Assembly: GCA_948567375.1 (NCBI GenBank)
Contig: OX419759.1
Coordinates: 41,827,493 to 41,891,492 of the forward strand
Origin: Lunularia cruciata
Taxonomy: Eukaryota > Streptophyta > Marchantiopsida > Lunulariales > Lunulariaceae
Direction: 5' to 3'
Length of the DNA stretch: 64,000 bases
Shown: one piece after another, positions 55,804 to 64,000 of the stretch
Layout: each line of letters opens with the position of its first letter
Numbering within the stretch: position 1 is the stretch's first letter
Notes under the pieces: model-generated
What the model was told of the DNA's origin: nothing
The model's database searches: none
What the model saw: only the letters and a program-made list of their open reading frames with translations
Translations under genes and position numbers: made by a program

Positions 55804-55950
55804 TTGAGGTGTATGTTATGTGGCTCTTCTGGTGGAGCTGCTACTATGTTAGTGTGTGATAGCTGTTCGAGAGGATGGCATATGGCATGTATGACTCCTC
55901 CCCTCACGGTGGTTCCTCAGGGACAGTGGTTATGTCCTAGATGTACTTGA
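55804..55950 (+). CDS. PHD finger at the C-terminus of integrase
   Basis: The last ~48 residues of the integrase frame form a C4HC3 PHD zinc finger: CMLC, then MLVCDSC, SRGWHMAC, and QWLCPRC to the TGA-terminated end at 55950. All eight zinc ligands and the tryptophan two residues before the CxxC end are present. PHD fingers bind the histone H3 tail. Here it takes the place of the chromodomain of chromoviruses and may direct integration or tether the methyltransferase. The spacing of the first ligands (C-x2-C-x11-C-x2-C) is within family range. Confidence 0.88.
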   Translation: MRCMLCGSSGGAATMLVCDSCSRGWHMACMTPPLTVVPQGQWLCPRCT

Positions 55951-56108
55951 CCTATAGCTAGTTCATTCTTTATATGGTATAGATTGCAGACAGACGACTA
56001 ACGATGGGGCTCCATAGCACTCGGTCTCCTGATCTTTGCCCATTAGAGGGTATACCATATACTTAGAGTAGATGGCTATCTGGAGTTAGAGGGACCTAAT
56101 TGCCAGCT

Positions 56109-56119
56109 AGGGGGGCAAT
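56109..56119 (+). other. Polypurine tract of the DNMT element
   Basis: AGGGGGGCAAT directly precedes TGTGGCAC, the start of the complete LTR at 56120. It primes plus-strand DNA synthesis and fixes the real 5' boundary of the LTR at segment A. Confidence 0.85.
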
Positions 56120-56675
56120 TGTGGCACTTTAGAGTCTATGTATGACTTATGTGTGAGTTGTGCTTTTATAGTGTATGATGTTGACAGCGATGTATGTTGT
56201 GTAGCAATGTATATACGCACGACAGCTATCACGCCATTTGTAGTTCCGCATCTAGATGCTCGGACACTGGAGTTCCAGTGATGGTAGTTAGAGTTATTCT
56301 AGCAATTTCTCAGGGACAACTTTCCGATGGTTAGATTTTGTGTTTGGGGTACTGACTTCATGGTGGGGCCCACCGTCACTTTGCACCGTTTGCACCGTCA
56401 AGTATGCCGTCAGCAGGACCGTTAGGGTTTCAGGGCTAGCTCGAGTCCAGGGGGTATAGTTTCGAAGTGAGCTCCAGAGAGCTCACTTCTCTGATGTTGA
56501 GCCTTCAAGTTCCTGGCTATGGTGGACAGAGGCCGGCGAGCGTCACCTGGATTCTCTATGCTTGAGTGGGTGTGGCTTGACTGTAATCAGTGCCCAGTTG
56601 TTGGCAGTTTATAGAGTGACAGATCAAGTACTGATCTGACTTGAGTTGGGTTGAGAATGTTAAGCAAGCTGATTA
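56120..56675 (+). repeat. 3' complete LTR (segments A+B) of the DNMT element
   Basis: 556 bp: segment A (56120-56224, TGTGGCACTTTAG to GCACGACA), two joining bases, and segment B (56227-56675, TATCACGCC to GCTGATTA). Segment B equals the 5' partial LTR. Segment A carries 17 extra bases compared with its second copy at 56677. A promoter-like CTTTTATAGTG lies within A near 56163-56173. Confidence 0.88.
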
Positions 56676-56676
56676 T

Positions 56677-56764
56677 TGTGGCACTTTAGAGTCTATGTAT
56701 GACTTATGTGTGAGTTGTGCTTTTATAGTGTATGATGTTGACAGCGATGTATATACGCACGACA
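56677..56764 (+). repeat. Second LTR segment A at the outer right end
   Basis: TGTGGCACTTTAG to GCACGACA, 88 bp, repeats 56120-56224 minus 17 bases (GTTGTGTAGCAATGTAT or a shift of it). It ends exactly at the target-site duplication. So the element's outer right end is the piece missing from its outer left end. Confidence 0.88.
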
Positions 56765-56769
56765 AAGGT
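56764..56769 (+). repeat. Target-site duplication, right copy (AAAGGT)
   Basis: Matches AAAGGT at 46873-46878. Immediately to its right family C reverse transcriptase resumes (minus strand) in the sense expected. Confidence 0.75.
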
Positions 56770-57342
56770 AATCCAAATGTACTTCTTTTTGGCCAAACAC
56801 ACAAAAGTTATCAATGAAAACTTCCACAAACTTTTGCAAAAAATCTTAAAATATGCATTCATCATCTGCTAGAAAGTAGCAAGAGCATTACATACACAAC
56901 CCAAAGGGCATTTGGTTGTAAGCAAATGTGCCCCAATTGGTAGTAAATGTGGTCTTGTCCTTGTCTTCCTCTTGGATGGATAATTGATTATAGCCTAAAA
57001 ATTTATTGAGAAAACTATAGCAAGGATGACTAGCTACTTGGTCCAAAATGGTATTGGTAAAAGATAAAGTATGATAATCCTTTCTCAAGATTGCATTTAA
57101 TTTGCAAAATCTTAGCACACTTGAATCTTTTGAGTCTTCTTCTTTGTAACAATAACAATGAGAGAAACACATTCACTACTCAAGACTAGAAAAATTATCC
57201 TAGCTCCTAAGTACTTTTTGATTTCATCTTTTACCAAGAGTGAGTACTTTTGATTCAGATGGTATTGTCTTTGTTGAACCAGAATTGCACCTTCAACAAG
57301 ATCAATCCAATGTTCTCCAAATTGTTTGGGAATTCTTGGCAT
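56770..57342 (-). pseudogene. Family C reverse transcriptase, N-terminal part
   Basis: 56888-57172 reads FCKLNAILRKDYHTLSFTNT, FLNKFLGYNQLSIQEEDKDK and WGTFAYNQMPFGLCM, the fingers and palm. 57112-57342 carries the upstream YSLLVKDEIKKYLGARII. Between 56770 and 56887 another frame gives the active-site area (VFIDNFCVFG, so IDN in place of the usual YxDD). Stops and shifts are present; it is a relic. Confidence 0.85.
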
Positions 57343-57369
57343 TTGATCAATAGACCAGGTGAATACATC

Positions 57370-58374
57370 CTAGTACTCAATGAAAAAGCTAGTGTATCCT
57401 GCCAACTCGTCTAAAATGATTGTCTTTGATATTTTCAAAATTTTGCCTTTGGATAAGACTACATCTTGACAATCATTGGGGTTGATGACTCCTTCAACAA
57501 GACTGACTTGGCTCAACCCAAGTTGAATGGTGTTCAAACCTCCCTCCTCTAAATCACTATTACCCAAGGTGACATCATATAGGTTCTTCATCTTCAACCT
57601 CAATCTCATAGCATTCCAAGTAATTTACTTGGACTTCTTCATCTGAGTCTTTGGAAGATGAGGATGAAAAATCTTTGGATTTATCTTCATCTTTTGACAA
57701 AGTCATTTCTCCAACGTGGGGAACCTTCATCCAACTCACCATCACTAGCTTCTGGTCTTTAGACATGATGTCCTTCTACCTCAACTTCTACTAGTGCCAA
57801 TCCACAACAACTTGAGCATTGTACAACCAAGGTCTTCCAATCAACAATAGATAATTAGTTTTGGTCATTGGTCTCAACATGATGTGGTTCAATCTAAAGA
57901 GCACTCCTCTAATGATCATAGTTATATTAGACAACATACCCAAAGGTCATGTTCGGGTCTGATCCGCAAACTTCAAAACTTGGAGTGTTGGCTCAAACAT
58001 GTGATACTCCAATCCATGTGCGGTATCTTTTGTCATGACATTTATAACAGAACCAAAATCAATGGGTACCAATATGATCATTCAACTTGAAACCTTTGTA
58101 TCCACTTTAGGAGATCCCAAATCTTCTTGCTCAATATGATAGATAGCTGGCAAATCTTTTTGGTCATTGACCTTACTTTCTTGAGTGCCAAACTCAGCTG
58201 TTTCTTGTACAACTTGTTGTCCTCCCATACTTGCTTAAATATTACATTAGCTTGCATGGATGCCAAATCTACCACAATATCATATTTTTGTACTCTTCCC
58301 AACTTCACCTTCTTTGACTTTGTCTTTGGGTTTGAAGTCTCTGCCCACTCCGACCTTACTTTGGATTGCTTCAA
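57370..58374 (-). pseudogene. Family C protease region and linker
   Basis: 58078-58374 starts with basic text (KTKSKKVKLGRVQKYDIVVD) and a short coil. A retropepsin-like stretch follows, with LIDFGSVINVM (DSGA position eroded) and LLIGRPWLYNAQVVVDW around 57.78-58.08 kb. The acidic linker 57370-57766 (KDEDKSKDFSSSSSKDSDEE) joins it to reverse transcriptase. Reading requires several frame changes. Confidence 0.65.
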
Positions 58375-59041
58375 GATGATGACAGGAGTATAGGTGGTCT
58401 AATCTGAGGTACTTCAGGTTTATGCACCTTAGTTTGAATTAGATCCTCAACTTTGGATTAGATGTCAGCCATAAAAACTAGAGGCTTCATCTTTGTGTCC
58501 TCCTCCAAACTCATCTTCCGAGTTCTTTGCACTACCTCTTTGATTTCCTTCTACAAGGCTTTAGCTTTGGCTTTTGCCAAAATTTTCTCCTCCTTAGTAG
58601 ATAGGATTTCTTTAGGATGCAAGTGCTTTTCCTTTCTTATAGACAAAGAAGTAGTACTCACTTCTTCTTCCCAATGCGTGTTTCAACTCTCAACACATCA
58701 AGGTTTGGCCATTCTCCTTTTGGAGCTAGACTTCCGTTTTGAACCCCTCTCTTCCTCAAGATTTATGCAATTTATAGTGGCATCTCCTTTTGACTATAGT
58801 GCAGCTTGCTCAGCTGGAGTCTGTATATACTTATTAGAGGCTTCAGGTTTGGTGGTTGTAGGCACTGGTTTCCAACATGACCCAAACCCTTACAATTTCC
58901 ACATAGTAGAACATATACAATTTGACATCTTAGCTCAAGACAATTTGGTGACTAGTGACCCAAAGAGCCATATTGTAAGAGGCACCCAATGCATCATTTC
59001 AGGCCTGTTCTAGCTGCCCATTGGCATTCTTTATTGGAGAG
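58375..59041 (-). pseudogene. Family C gag C-terminus with zinc knuckle
   Basis: A clean CCHC knuckle CGNCKGLGHVGNQC lies on the minus strand at 58862-58903, the nucleocapsid RNA-binding motif. Upstream (to the right) is a second, degenerate cysteine cluster. Downstream text (ILSTKEEKILAKAKAKAL) is lysine-rich and helical. The plus-strand ORF 58462-59013 is a shadow of this region. Family A inserted at 59042 cuts off the rest of gag. Confidence 0.7.
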
Positions 59042-59406
59042 TGTAAAAGACTAAGATCTAGGAGAGAAATAGGAGAATGGAAACTCAGATTAGGACACTT
59101 GAATGTGGGAAAACTCCAAATGCCTAGCATGAGATTTGGATCTTGTATTTATAAGGATCATACAAGGTTCTTGAAAAGCTTCTCAAGAAGCTTCCTTGAG
59201 CCACTTTCTTGGAGTGCAAGCCAAATGAATTAGGAAGCTTCTCAAGAAGCTTCCTTCTAGGAGATGCTTACTTGGCATGCAAGCTAAGTTAGTTGGAAGC
59301 TTCCCAAGAAGCATCCTAGATACTTCTGGAATATTCTAGGCTAATTTGTCTTATTTGCTACTTTGTTAGTGCTACTAACTTTGTTGCTAAACTCCATATT
59401 GTTACA
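59042..59406 (-). repeat. Family A 3' LTR (copy 2)
   Basis: 365 bp from TGTAAAAGACTA to TTGTTACA, about 48 bases shorter than the other family A LTRs because of a deletion in the AAGCTT-palindrome region. The polypurine tract remnant (GGCGGTGGAGGAAT, minus strand) follows at about 59408-59421. Confidence 0.88.
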
Positions 59407-59460
59407 TATTCCTCCACCGCTAGTTGGTGACGTCCTTGTCGCTCGTGAAGCTTCAAACTC

Positions 59461-60137
59461 CTAGATAGGTAATTGTGCATTCAAGAGAGAAGAAAGAAGT
59501 TCCCATGTGGCATCATGAAGGGGATACCCTTTCCAAAGACTTTGTACTCCATATCTTGTCGATGGCCTCATTGAATTGTCCACAATATCAACTGTTGGTA
59601 CCAAATGGATTTGCTTATTAAGCTTATCCACAAACACAACAATTGTTGTGTGACCTTGCTTTGTCTTGGGCAAGGAGGTGATGAGATTTAAGCTCACATG
59701 TTTCTATTGAGTAGCTGGAATGGGGAGTGGCTGAAGGGGTCTACTCAATTTCTGGTTATTGGTCTTCTTGTGTTGACAACTCTCACACAATTGGACAAAC
59801 TCCCAAACATCTTGTGCCATGTTGGGCCACCACCATTGGCATTGGAGGGCACCCAAGGTCCTGTCTACACCCATGTAACCAGCTATTGGTAAATCATGGG
59901 TTTCTTGAAGGCGCACAAGTTGGAGATCACCTTTGGTTGGAACAAAGATCCGGTCCTCATGGAATAGAAAGTCTTCCTTGAAGGAGAAGGTGTTGTGCTC
60001 CTTGTTGCATGCTGCCAAACAACTATGTACAATTTGGAACAAGAATCTTGTTGTTGAGCTGACCAAAACTTGTTATGGACCTTGGAGTAAATTGACACCA
60101 TCTTAATTGCCACCGTGATGAGAGGAAGAGACTTCAA
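59461..60137 (-). pseudogene. Family A (copy 2) integrase and chromodomain
   Basis: 59704-60066 contains the zinc-binding part (HDLPIAGYMGVDRTLGAL, WWPNMAQDVWEFVQLCESCQ). 59461-59697 has the first core aspartate (SLNLITSLPKTKQG, aspartate now asparagine) and then, after a large internal deletion, chromodomain text LWKGYPLHDATWELLS. About 0.6 kb of integrase core is missing. It is inactive. Confidence 0.85.
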
Positions 60138-60650
60138 ATCAGGTCATCGTGATAGAGCATGAAGGATGACATGGAACCAACCTAGTTTGTACTCAAGTTT
60201 GATGTCAAAAAATTGGAGTTGCTCCTCCCATCAATGATGTTGACTCTTCATGTGTTCCAAGTGTAAAGTTTGCAACAATGGTTTATGATCAGTTTGCATG
60301 ATCACTTGCTTCCCCAAGAGATAATGCCTCCATACCTTGGTGGCATATACCATTGCAGGTTGTTCTTGATCTTGAGCAGAGTAATTTCTTTCAGTTGTAT
60401 TTAGTTTGGGAGACACAAAGGAAATGGGATGTAGTCCATTTGGGAATTCCTATTGCAACACTGCTACAATTGCAAAGTTAAAAGCATCAAAATCAACCAT
60501 ACAAGGTAGTTGAGGATTATATGGTTGAAGAATGGGTCTTGAAGACACCATATGCTTCAACTTCAAGAATAATTTTTCATGCTTGGTGGTCCACTGGAAG
60601 CTCGAGTTCTTCCACAAGAGGTCAGTCAATGGTGCAGCCACCTGAGCATA
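60138..60650 (-). pseudogene. Family A (copy 2) RNase H
   Basis: Open pieces 60450-60641 (LPCMVDFDAFNFAIVAVLQ) and 60231-60416 (TTERNYSAQDQEQPAMVYAT, QTDHKPLLQTLHLEHM) contain the acidic positions. A frame change lies between them. It corresponds to 27250-27810 of the other copy. Confidence 0.82.
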
Positions 60651-61018
60651 ATAGTGGATGAACCGTCAATAAAACCTAGCCAATCCATTGAATGCCCATA
60701 CTTCTGTAGCATCCTTTGGAGTAATGGCCTTGATTTTCTCCTCTTCCATCTTGATCTCATCTGATGAGATCTTGTGACCCAAGAAGGTAACCTCCTTTTG
60801 CCAAAAAGCACACATCGACTTCTTGCAATAAAATTTTCATTGTCATAGTTATCTTAGGACTTCTTGCATATGATTCACATGTTTTGCTTTTGTCTTGCTA
60901 TAGATTAAGATATTGTCCAAGAACACCACCACGTACTGATCCAATAGTCCATCCAACACCCAATGCATCTAATCCATGAAGATTGTTGGAGCATTAGTAA
61001 GCCCAAAAGTTAGAACTC
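60651..61018 (-). pseudogene. Family A (copy 2) reverse transcriptase, C-terminal part
   Basis: Thumb and active-site text: near 60930 VVVFLDNILIYSKTKAKHVN (DD changed to DN), then LGHKISSDEIKMEEEK near 60740. It ends at 61018 where the family C solo LTR begins; AACTC (61014-61018) is the left target-site duplication. Confidence 0.8.
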
Positions 61019-62925
61019 TATGACAACCCAACAAATATCACTTTTGCGGTAATCGGGTAAGTAAAGTTCGTTCCCATAGAGATACAAGTCAGAATTGGTC
61101 AAATACAAAGCAAAGTAACAATTCAATTCTTCTTGGTTGCGTCTTTAATCTCTTAGGTAGAAACCACACCCAGAAGAGAGTCACAAGCATTGATTCGTAA
61201 TCTTGTCACAAATTCACACTCCATAATCACAACTCCATCAATTCTTTCCAAACAATCTTGATTGTGATGATTCAGGCTCTCCCAAAAACGGCACTTCACT
61301 GCAAAACGACTTCACCTCAGAATTGTGTTCCACCCCTCCATTGAAGGCACAACTTCCTCAATCTAAATTGCTTCACATCAACTTCGCACTGCATTCACAA
61401 ATGCAGAATACTACCAACACTACAATTCCTCTCAGATCTGTCAAGGCATTGCTTCGATTGCACTTCACTAAGGATCAAACACACAAAATGAAGATCAAGG
61501 CTGTGGAATCCAACATCCAACAAGCACACTGACTTGCACTTCGAATTTCTTCAAACACTCACAAACACAAGTACAATGTTGATACTTGGAATCAAGCTCA
61601 AGCGACGAGCACTACTTCACAGCACTTTGCTTTATCTATTCTCTGAAATAATGAGCACTGAACAACATGATACTACAAATGCCACTCTTAAATAGTGAAC
61701 AAATCAACAGTTCTATTAAATATGCCATTCTACAACAACTTTTCTAACTTGCAGATCCGAAATGACAATGCACCTCTTCATATCTACCTCTTCATATCTC
61801 AAAACTATTACTAGTCCAATCCGATGTCTACTTCGTCATTGGCTTTCAAACCCGAACCCAAAGTAACTTTACTTCCTAATATTCAGGTTTCACAAGTCCT
61901 AATTCCTCCACTAATTCTAACACTTCTCCTTCCTGATATGCAATTCCTATTATAATTAAGCCTTCTAAATTTCTATCTCCCAACCCACTCTTCTCTAAGG
62001 TGTCAAATGTCAAATCCAAAGACACCTGCACTCTTATCTCTCTTACTTCGGGTCTAACTACTATCAATTCTCTTGCTAATTTTATTGTGTCATCGTCAAC
62101 AATTGTAATTGAAAGCATGAATACACTATCTACACCTTCAATTTGTAACCCACTTTCCCCTAATCACTCATGTAACTGACCCGAAGACACTTATTGTCTG
62201 ATCCTGCACTTCAAGTTTATTCACTACTGCTACTTCTCCTTCAATTCATGTTCCATCTTCAATCAGAACTGAAATTAAAGTCATGGGTATCCTAACTATC
62301 TTCTTTCTCTACTCTAACTTCCTCTAATGCTTTCCGCAAGATTCCCAAAGTCACCTTCATTGCACTTTGAGGTCTGACTTCCTCAGATTTAGTCGGTCAT
62401 CTTAGTCTTGAGGTGAAGTCTTTAGACCCAAAGTCATGTAAACCCGAAGACCGAAGTCACATTGACCAGAAGACACCAAACTACTCTTCACATTTACTCC
62501 CAAAACTTCAAATGCTTATAACTTCTTCTACATATCTCCAAATTTTGCGATTTTGGTGGCAACGGAAAGCCATGAACAAGACGCTTCCAACTAGATATAG
62601 CAAGCTTGATTTGGACTTGTGTGCATTGAGATATGGCCTCCGCAAGAACCCTGACCTACAACTTCTATTTCTTCTTCGGGTTTCCTCTTCTTCGGGTTTG
62701 CCCTTCTTCGGCGTCTGATCCGAGTTTTTCACTCCTCTGACACGAAGTAAACTTCTTCGGGTTTGATCCAGTCCGAGTCCTTCTTTCTCTTACACAACGT
62801 AGACTCCCTCGAGCTTGATCAAAACACACATTTCCACTCATTTCTTCTCCATTTGGTTTCAATTTGGTTTCAGCAAGGCACTTTTTCTTCAGAACTCGTC
62901 CAAAATGAAAAATGTGGGTACCTCA
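61019..62925 (-). repeat. Family C solo LTR, copy 2 (TG...TA ends)
   Basis: 1907 bp. On its own strand it starts TGAGGTACCCAC and ends GGGTTGTCATA. Perfect 5-bp repeats AACTC (61014-61018, 62926-62930) flank it. It aligns in reverse to 33017-34828. With these duplications the terminal dinucleotide is TA as in copy 1. Confidence 0.92.
61876..62118 (-). pseudogene. ORF inside family C LTR (copy 2)
   Basis: The 80-residue ORF begins MLSITIVDDDTIKLARELIV and ends YQEGEVLELVEELGLVKPEY. It aligns over its length with 33726-34073 of copy 1 (shared IVVRP, LEK.GL, GIA.QE, ELVEEL). A stop at its end is where copy 1 continues. Function unknown. Confidence 0.5.
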
Positions 62926-62930
62926 AACTC

Positions 62931-63097
62931 TCCACTCAAAATGCTTATACCTTGTGCAAAGGCAATCTTTTGCACATCCTCCCTATCAATGGGGATTTGC
63001 CAATAGCCGCTATGAAGATCTAACTTGGAAAAGTATCGTGCTCCACTCAATTGATCAAGCAAGTCATTGATCCGAGGCAAGGGATATGCATTCTTCA
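62931..63097 (-). pseudogene. Family A (copy 2) reverse transcriptase, middle part
   Basis: Text reads [40 protein letters not shown], the palm region. It is better preserved than the equivalent at 28.3 kb. It lies between the family C LTR and the internal deletion at 63097/63098. Confidence 0.85.
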
Positions 63098-63430
63098 CTT
63101 ATGATGTTCAAGCCAAGGTAGTCCTAGAATGACATCATAGTGTAGAGGTTCCATTACAAACTCCATACACTCCAAAAACTCCTTCTCAATCTTGAAGGTA
63201 ATAGGATGCAAGGTAAGTAATGCAGAACCCTTTCTACCATCCACCATCATCAATCTACTTCCAATTAGTAGCTTGATAGGAATACCCATTTCCTTTGCTA
63301 CTTGCATAAACATGCAATTCTTTGAACGTCCAAAATCAACCAAAATCCTATAGCCCCGATTAGATATCGTACCTTGCAAGTGAAGCAAACTTGCATAGGT
63401 TGAGCCTTCAATCCTATTGGAACTAATCAA
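63098..63430 (-). pseudogene. Family A (copy 2) protease
   Basis: YRILVDFGRSKNCMFMQVAK shows the active-site region with DSGA eroded to DFGR. It ends MEFVMEPLHYDVILGLPWLE. It aligns with 28973-29386. Confidence 0.82.
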
Positions 63431-63540
63431 GCTCCCAATAGGCGGCTCAAAATCTCCTATTGGGATTCCTTGTTTCCTTGATCATTCTACTCCACAAACT
63501 CTACATGGGCAACTTGTTGAGGTTGCACATTTTTAAGTGG

Positions 63541-63582
63541 AGATTCAACAATGCAATGTCCCAATTAGCAACAATACAAACA
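63541..63582 (-). pseudogene. Family A (copy 2) gag zinc knuckle, eroded
   Basis: Minus-strand codons read C-x2-C-C-stop-L-G-H-x4-S: the first two cysteines and the histidine of a CCHC knuckle survive, the last cysteine is serine, and a stop interrupts. It supports the gag position in this family. Confidence 0.65.
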
Positions 63583-63690
63583 ACCTCCATTTTATTGTTG
63601 TTTCTCTCTATTTGTAGTGCCAAGTGGTATTCATTGAATGACATCAATCTCCATTAGTGCCGGCTCCTCCACCCGTTGTTGTGGGGAACG

Positions 63691-64000
63691 TTCGGTCTTG
63701 AGAGTGCGCCAAGCACATGGCTACTTGTGCTTAGTTTTTCCTTACTATCTTTCTTTTGGATTTTTCCCGTAGATTGACATTCCTTCCCTACTCCTGGATT
63801 GTCGGGAATTTGTCTCTATATGAACTTGTTGCTTTAGTTTCCATGAGGTTGGCTCTCCCTGAAGGTTTTGTTTTATCCTTGACTTTTGCAAAACTAATCT
63901 TGTCATGCAAGTCTGGTGTTATGGTTTCTACCTCTGCTTGGTCTCATATTCTATTTTTGAGTCAGGTTCAAGCTATGGTTTGGGATCTGGCAGTTCATAG
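63691..64000. other. Unassigned right edge
   Basis: Similarity to family A ends near 63690. The remainder matches nothing else in the window. The minus strand has an open stretch with ISFAKVKDKTKPSG-like text that might be part of a LINE or gag protein, but it is too short to judge. Confidence 0.3.

Larger units (their letters stand above)
46878..56764 (+). mobile_element. Ty3/gypsy retrotransposon encoding a DNA methyltransferase and a PHD finger
   Basis: About 9.9 kb. Order: LTR segment B (46878-47326), long leader, ORF1 (gag, zinc knuckles, protease, DNA methyltransferase, 48.6-52.56 kb), ORF2 (reverse transcriptase, RNase H, integrase, PHD, about 52.6-55.95 kb), polypurine tract (AGGGGGGCAAT, 56109-56119), LTR segments A-B-A. 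Gypsy order (integrase last) is clear. ORF1 and ORF2 are in different frames. All major catalytic motifs are present, but several in-frame stops kill it. It is G-rich and C-poor on the sense strand. It is inserted in family C reverse transcriptase with a target-site duplication. Confidence 0.93.
44728..59041 (-). mobile_element. Ty3/gypsy family C internal region, split by the DNMT element
   Basis: Minus-strand order from right to left: zinc knuckle (58.9 kb), protease region (58.4-57.4), reverse transcriptase N-terminal half (57.3-56.77), then the methyltransferase element (46878-56764), then the rest of reverse transcriptase (46.87-46.5), RNase H (46.43-45.94), integrase (45.94-45.23), polypurine tract and LTR. 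The right end is interrupted at 59042 by family A, so the 5' LTR and most of gag are not seen. Confidence 0.85.
59042..63690 (-). mobile_element. Ty3/gypsy chromovirus family A (copy 2), interrupted
   Basis: The 3' LTR (59042-59406) is followed rightward by chromodomain, integrase, RNase H, reverse transcriptase, protease and a gag knuckle, all on the minus strand, matching the copy at 25.4-31.0 kb. A family C solo LTR (61019-62925) splits reverse transcriptase. Near 63097 about 0.7-0.8 kb present in the other copy (between reverse transcriptase and protease) is deleted. Matching sequence ends near 63690, where unrelated sequence begins. Confidence 0.88.

Noticed and set aside
58462-59013. 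183-residue plus-strand ORF
   Set aside because: The minus strand here carries the family C zinc knuckle and gag linker, so this ORF is the shadow.

Overview
This window is repeat-dense nuclear DNA from a plant, most likely a streptophyte with a large, transposon-rich genome. The evidence is one Ty1/copia element, several Ty3/gypsy elements (two families with chromodomain remnants), primer-binding sites complementary to initiator tRNA-Met, and elements nested inside elements with target-site duplications. I cannot name the species. A retrotransposon carrying a DNMT3/DRM-like methyltransferase recalls what has been reported in charophyte algae, but that is only a pointer. Almost every coding region is broken. 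No tRNA, rRNA, CRISPR array or intact host gene is visible.

Layout. 1-645: edge of a minus-strand chromovirus (family A). 646-3.4 kb: decayed sequence. About 3.4-9.8 kb: a copia element (plus strand) split by a minus-strand gypsy chromovirus (family D, LTR 5241-5825). 9.8-11.9 kb: unassigned. About 11.9-18.9 kb: a compositionally different, CpG-retaining stretch holding remnants of a leucine-rich-repeat gene. 19.0-22.6 kb: a decayed coiled-coil coding trace hit by a family D solo LTR (21057-21778). 24614-39766: an old gypsy element (family B, plus strand) that contains a near full-length family A element (25412-30983) and a family C solo LTR (33017-34828). 40932 to about 59.0 kb: a minus-strand family C element with a very long LTR that itself carries an ORF. 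59042 to about 63.7 kb: another family A element, interrupted by a family C solo LTR (61019-62925).

The centrepiece is a plus-strand Ty3/gypsy element at 46878-56764, inserted into the reverse transcriptase gene of the family C element. Its first reading frame runs gag, zinc knuckles, retropepsin and then a C5-cytosine DNA methyltransferase with motifs I, IV, VI, VIII, IX and X recognisable. Its second frame runs reverse transcriptase, RNase H and integrase and ends in a PHD finger where chromoviruses carry a chromodomain. The element thus combines a possible DNA-methylation writer with a possible histone reader. It is now dead: at least seven in-frame stops interrupt it, each explicable as C-to-T at a CAG or CGA codon. 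Its ends are also odd: the outer termini fall inside the LTR, giving an order B-internal-A-B-A rather than AB-internal-AB.

Relative ages by eye: family B is oldest (its LTRs differ clearly). Family A at 25.4-31.0 kb and the family C solo LTR came later, inside B. The methyltransferase element entered C after C was in place; its two matching 449-bp LTR segments differ at about 25 sites, mostly transitions.
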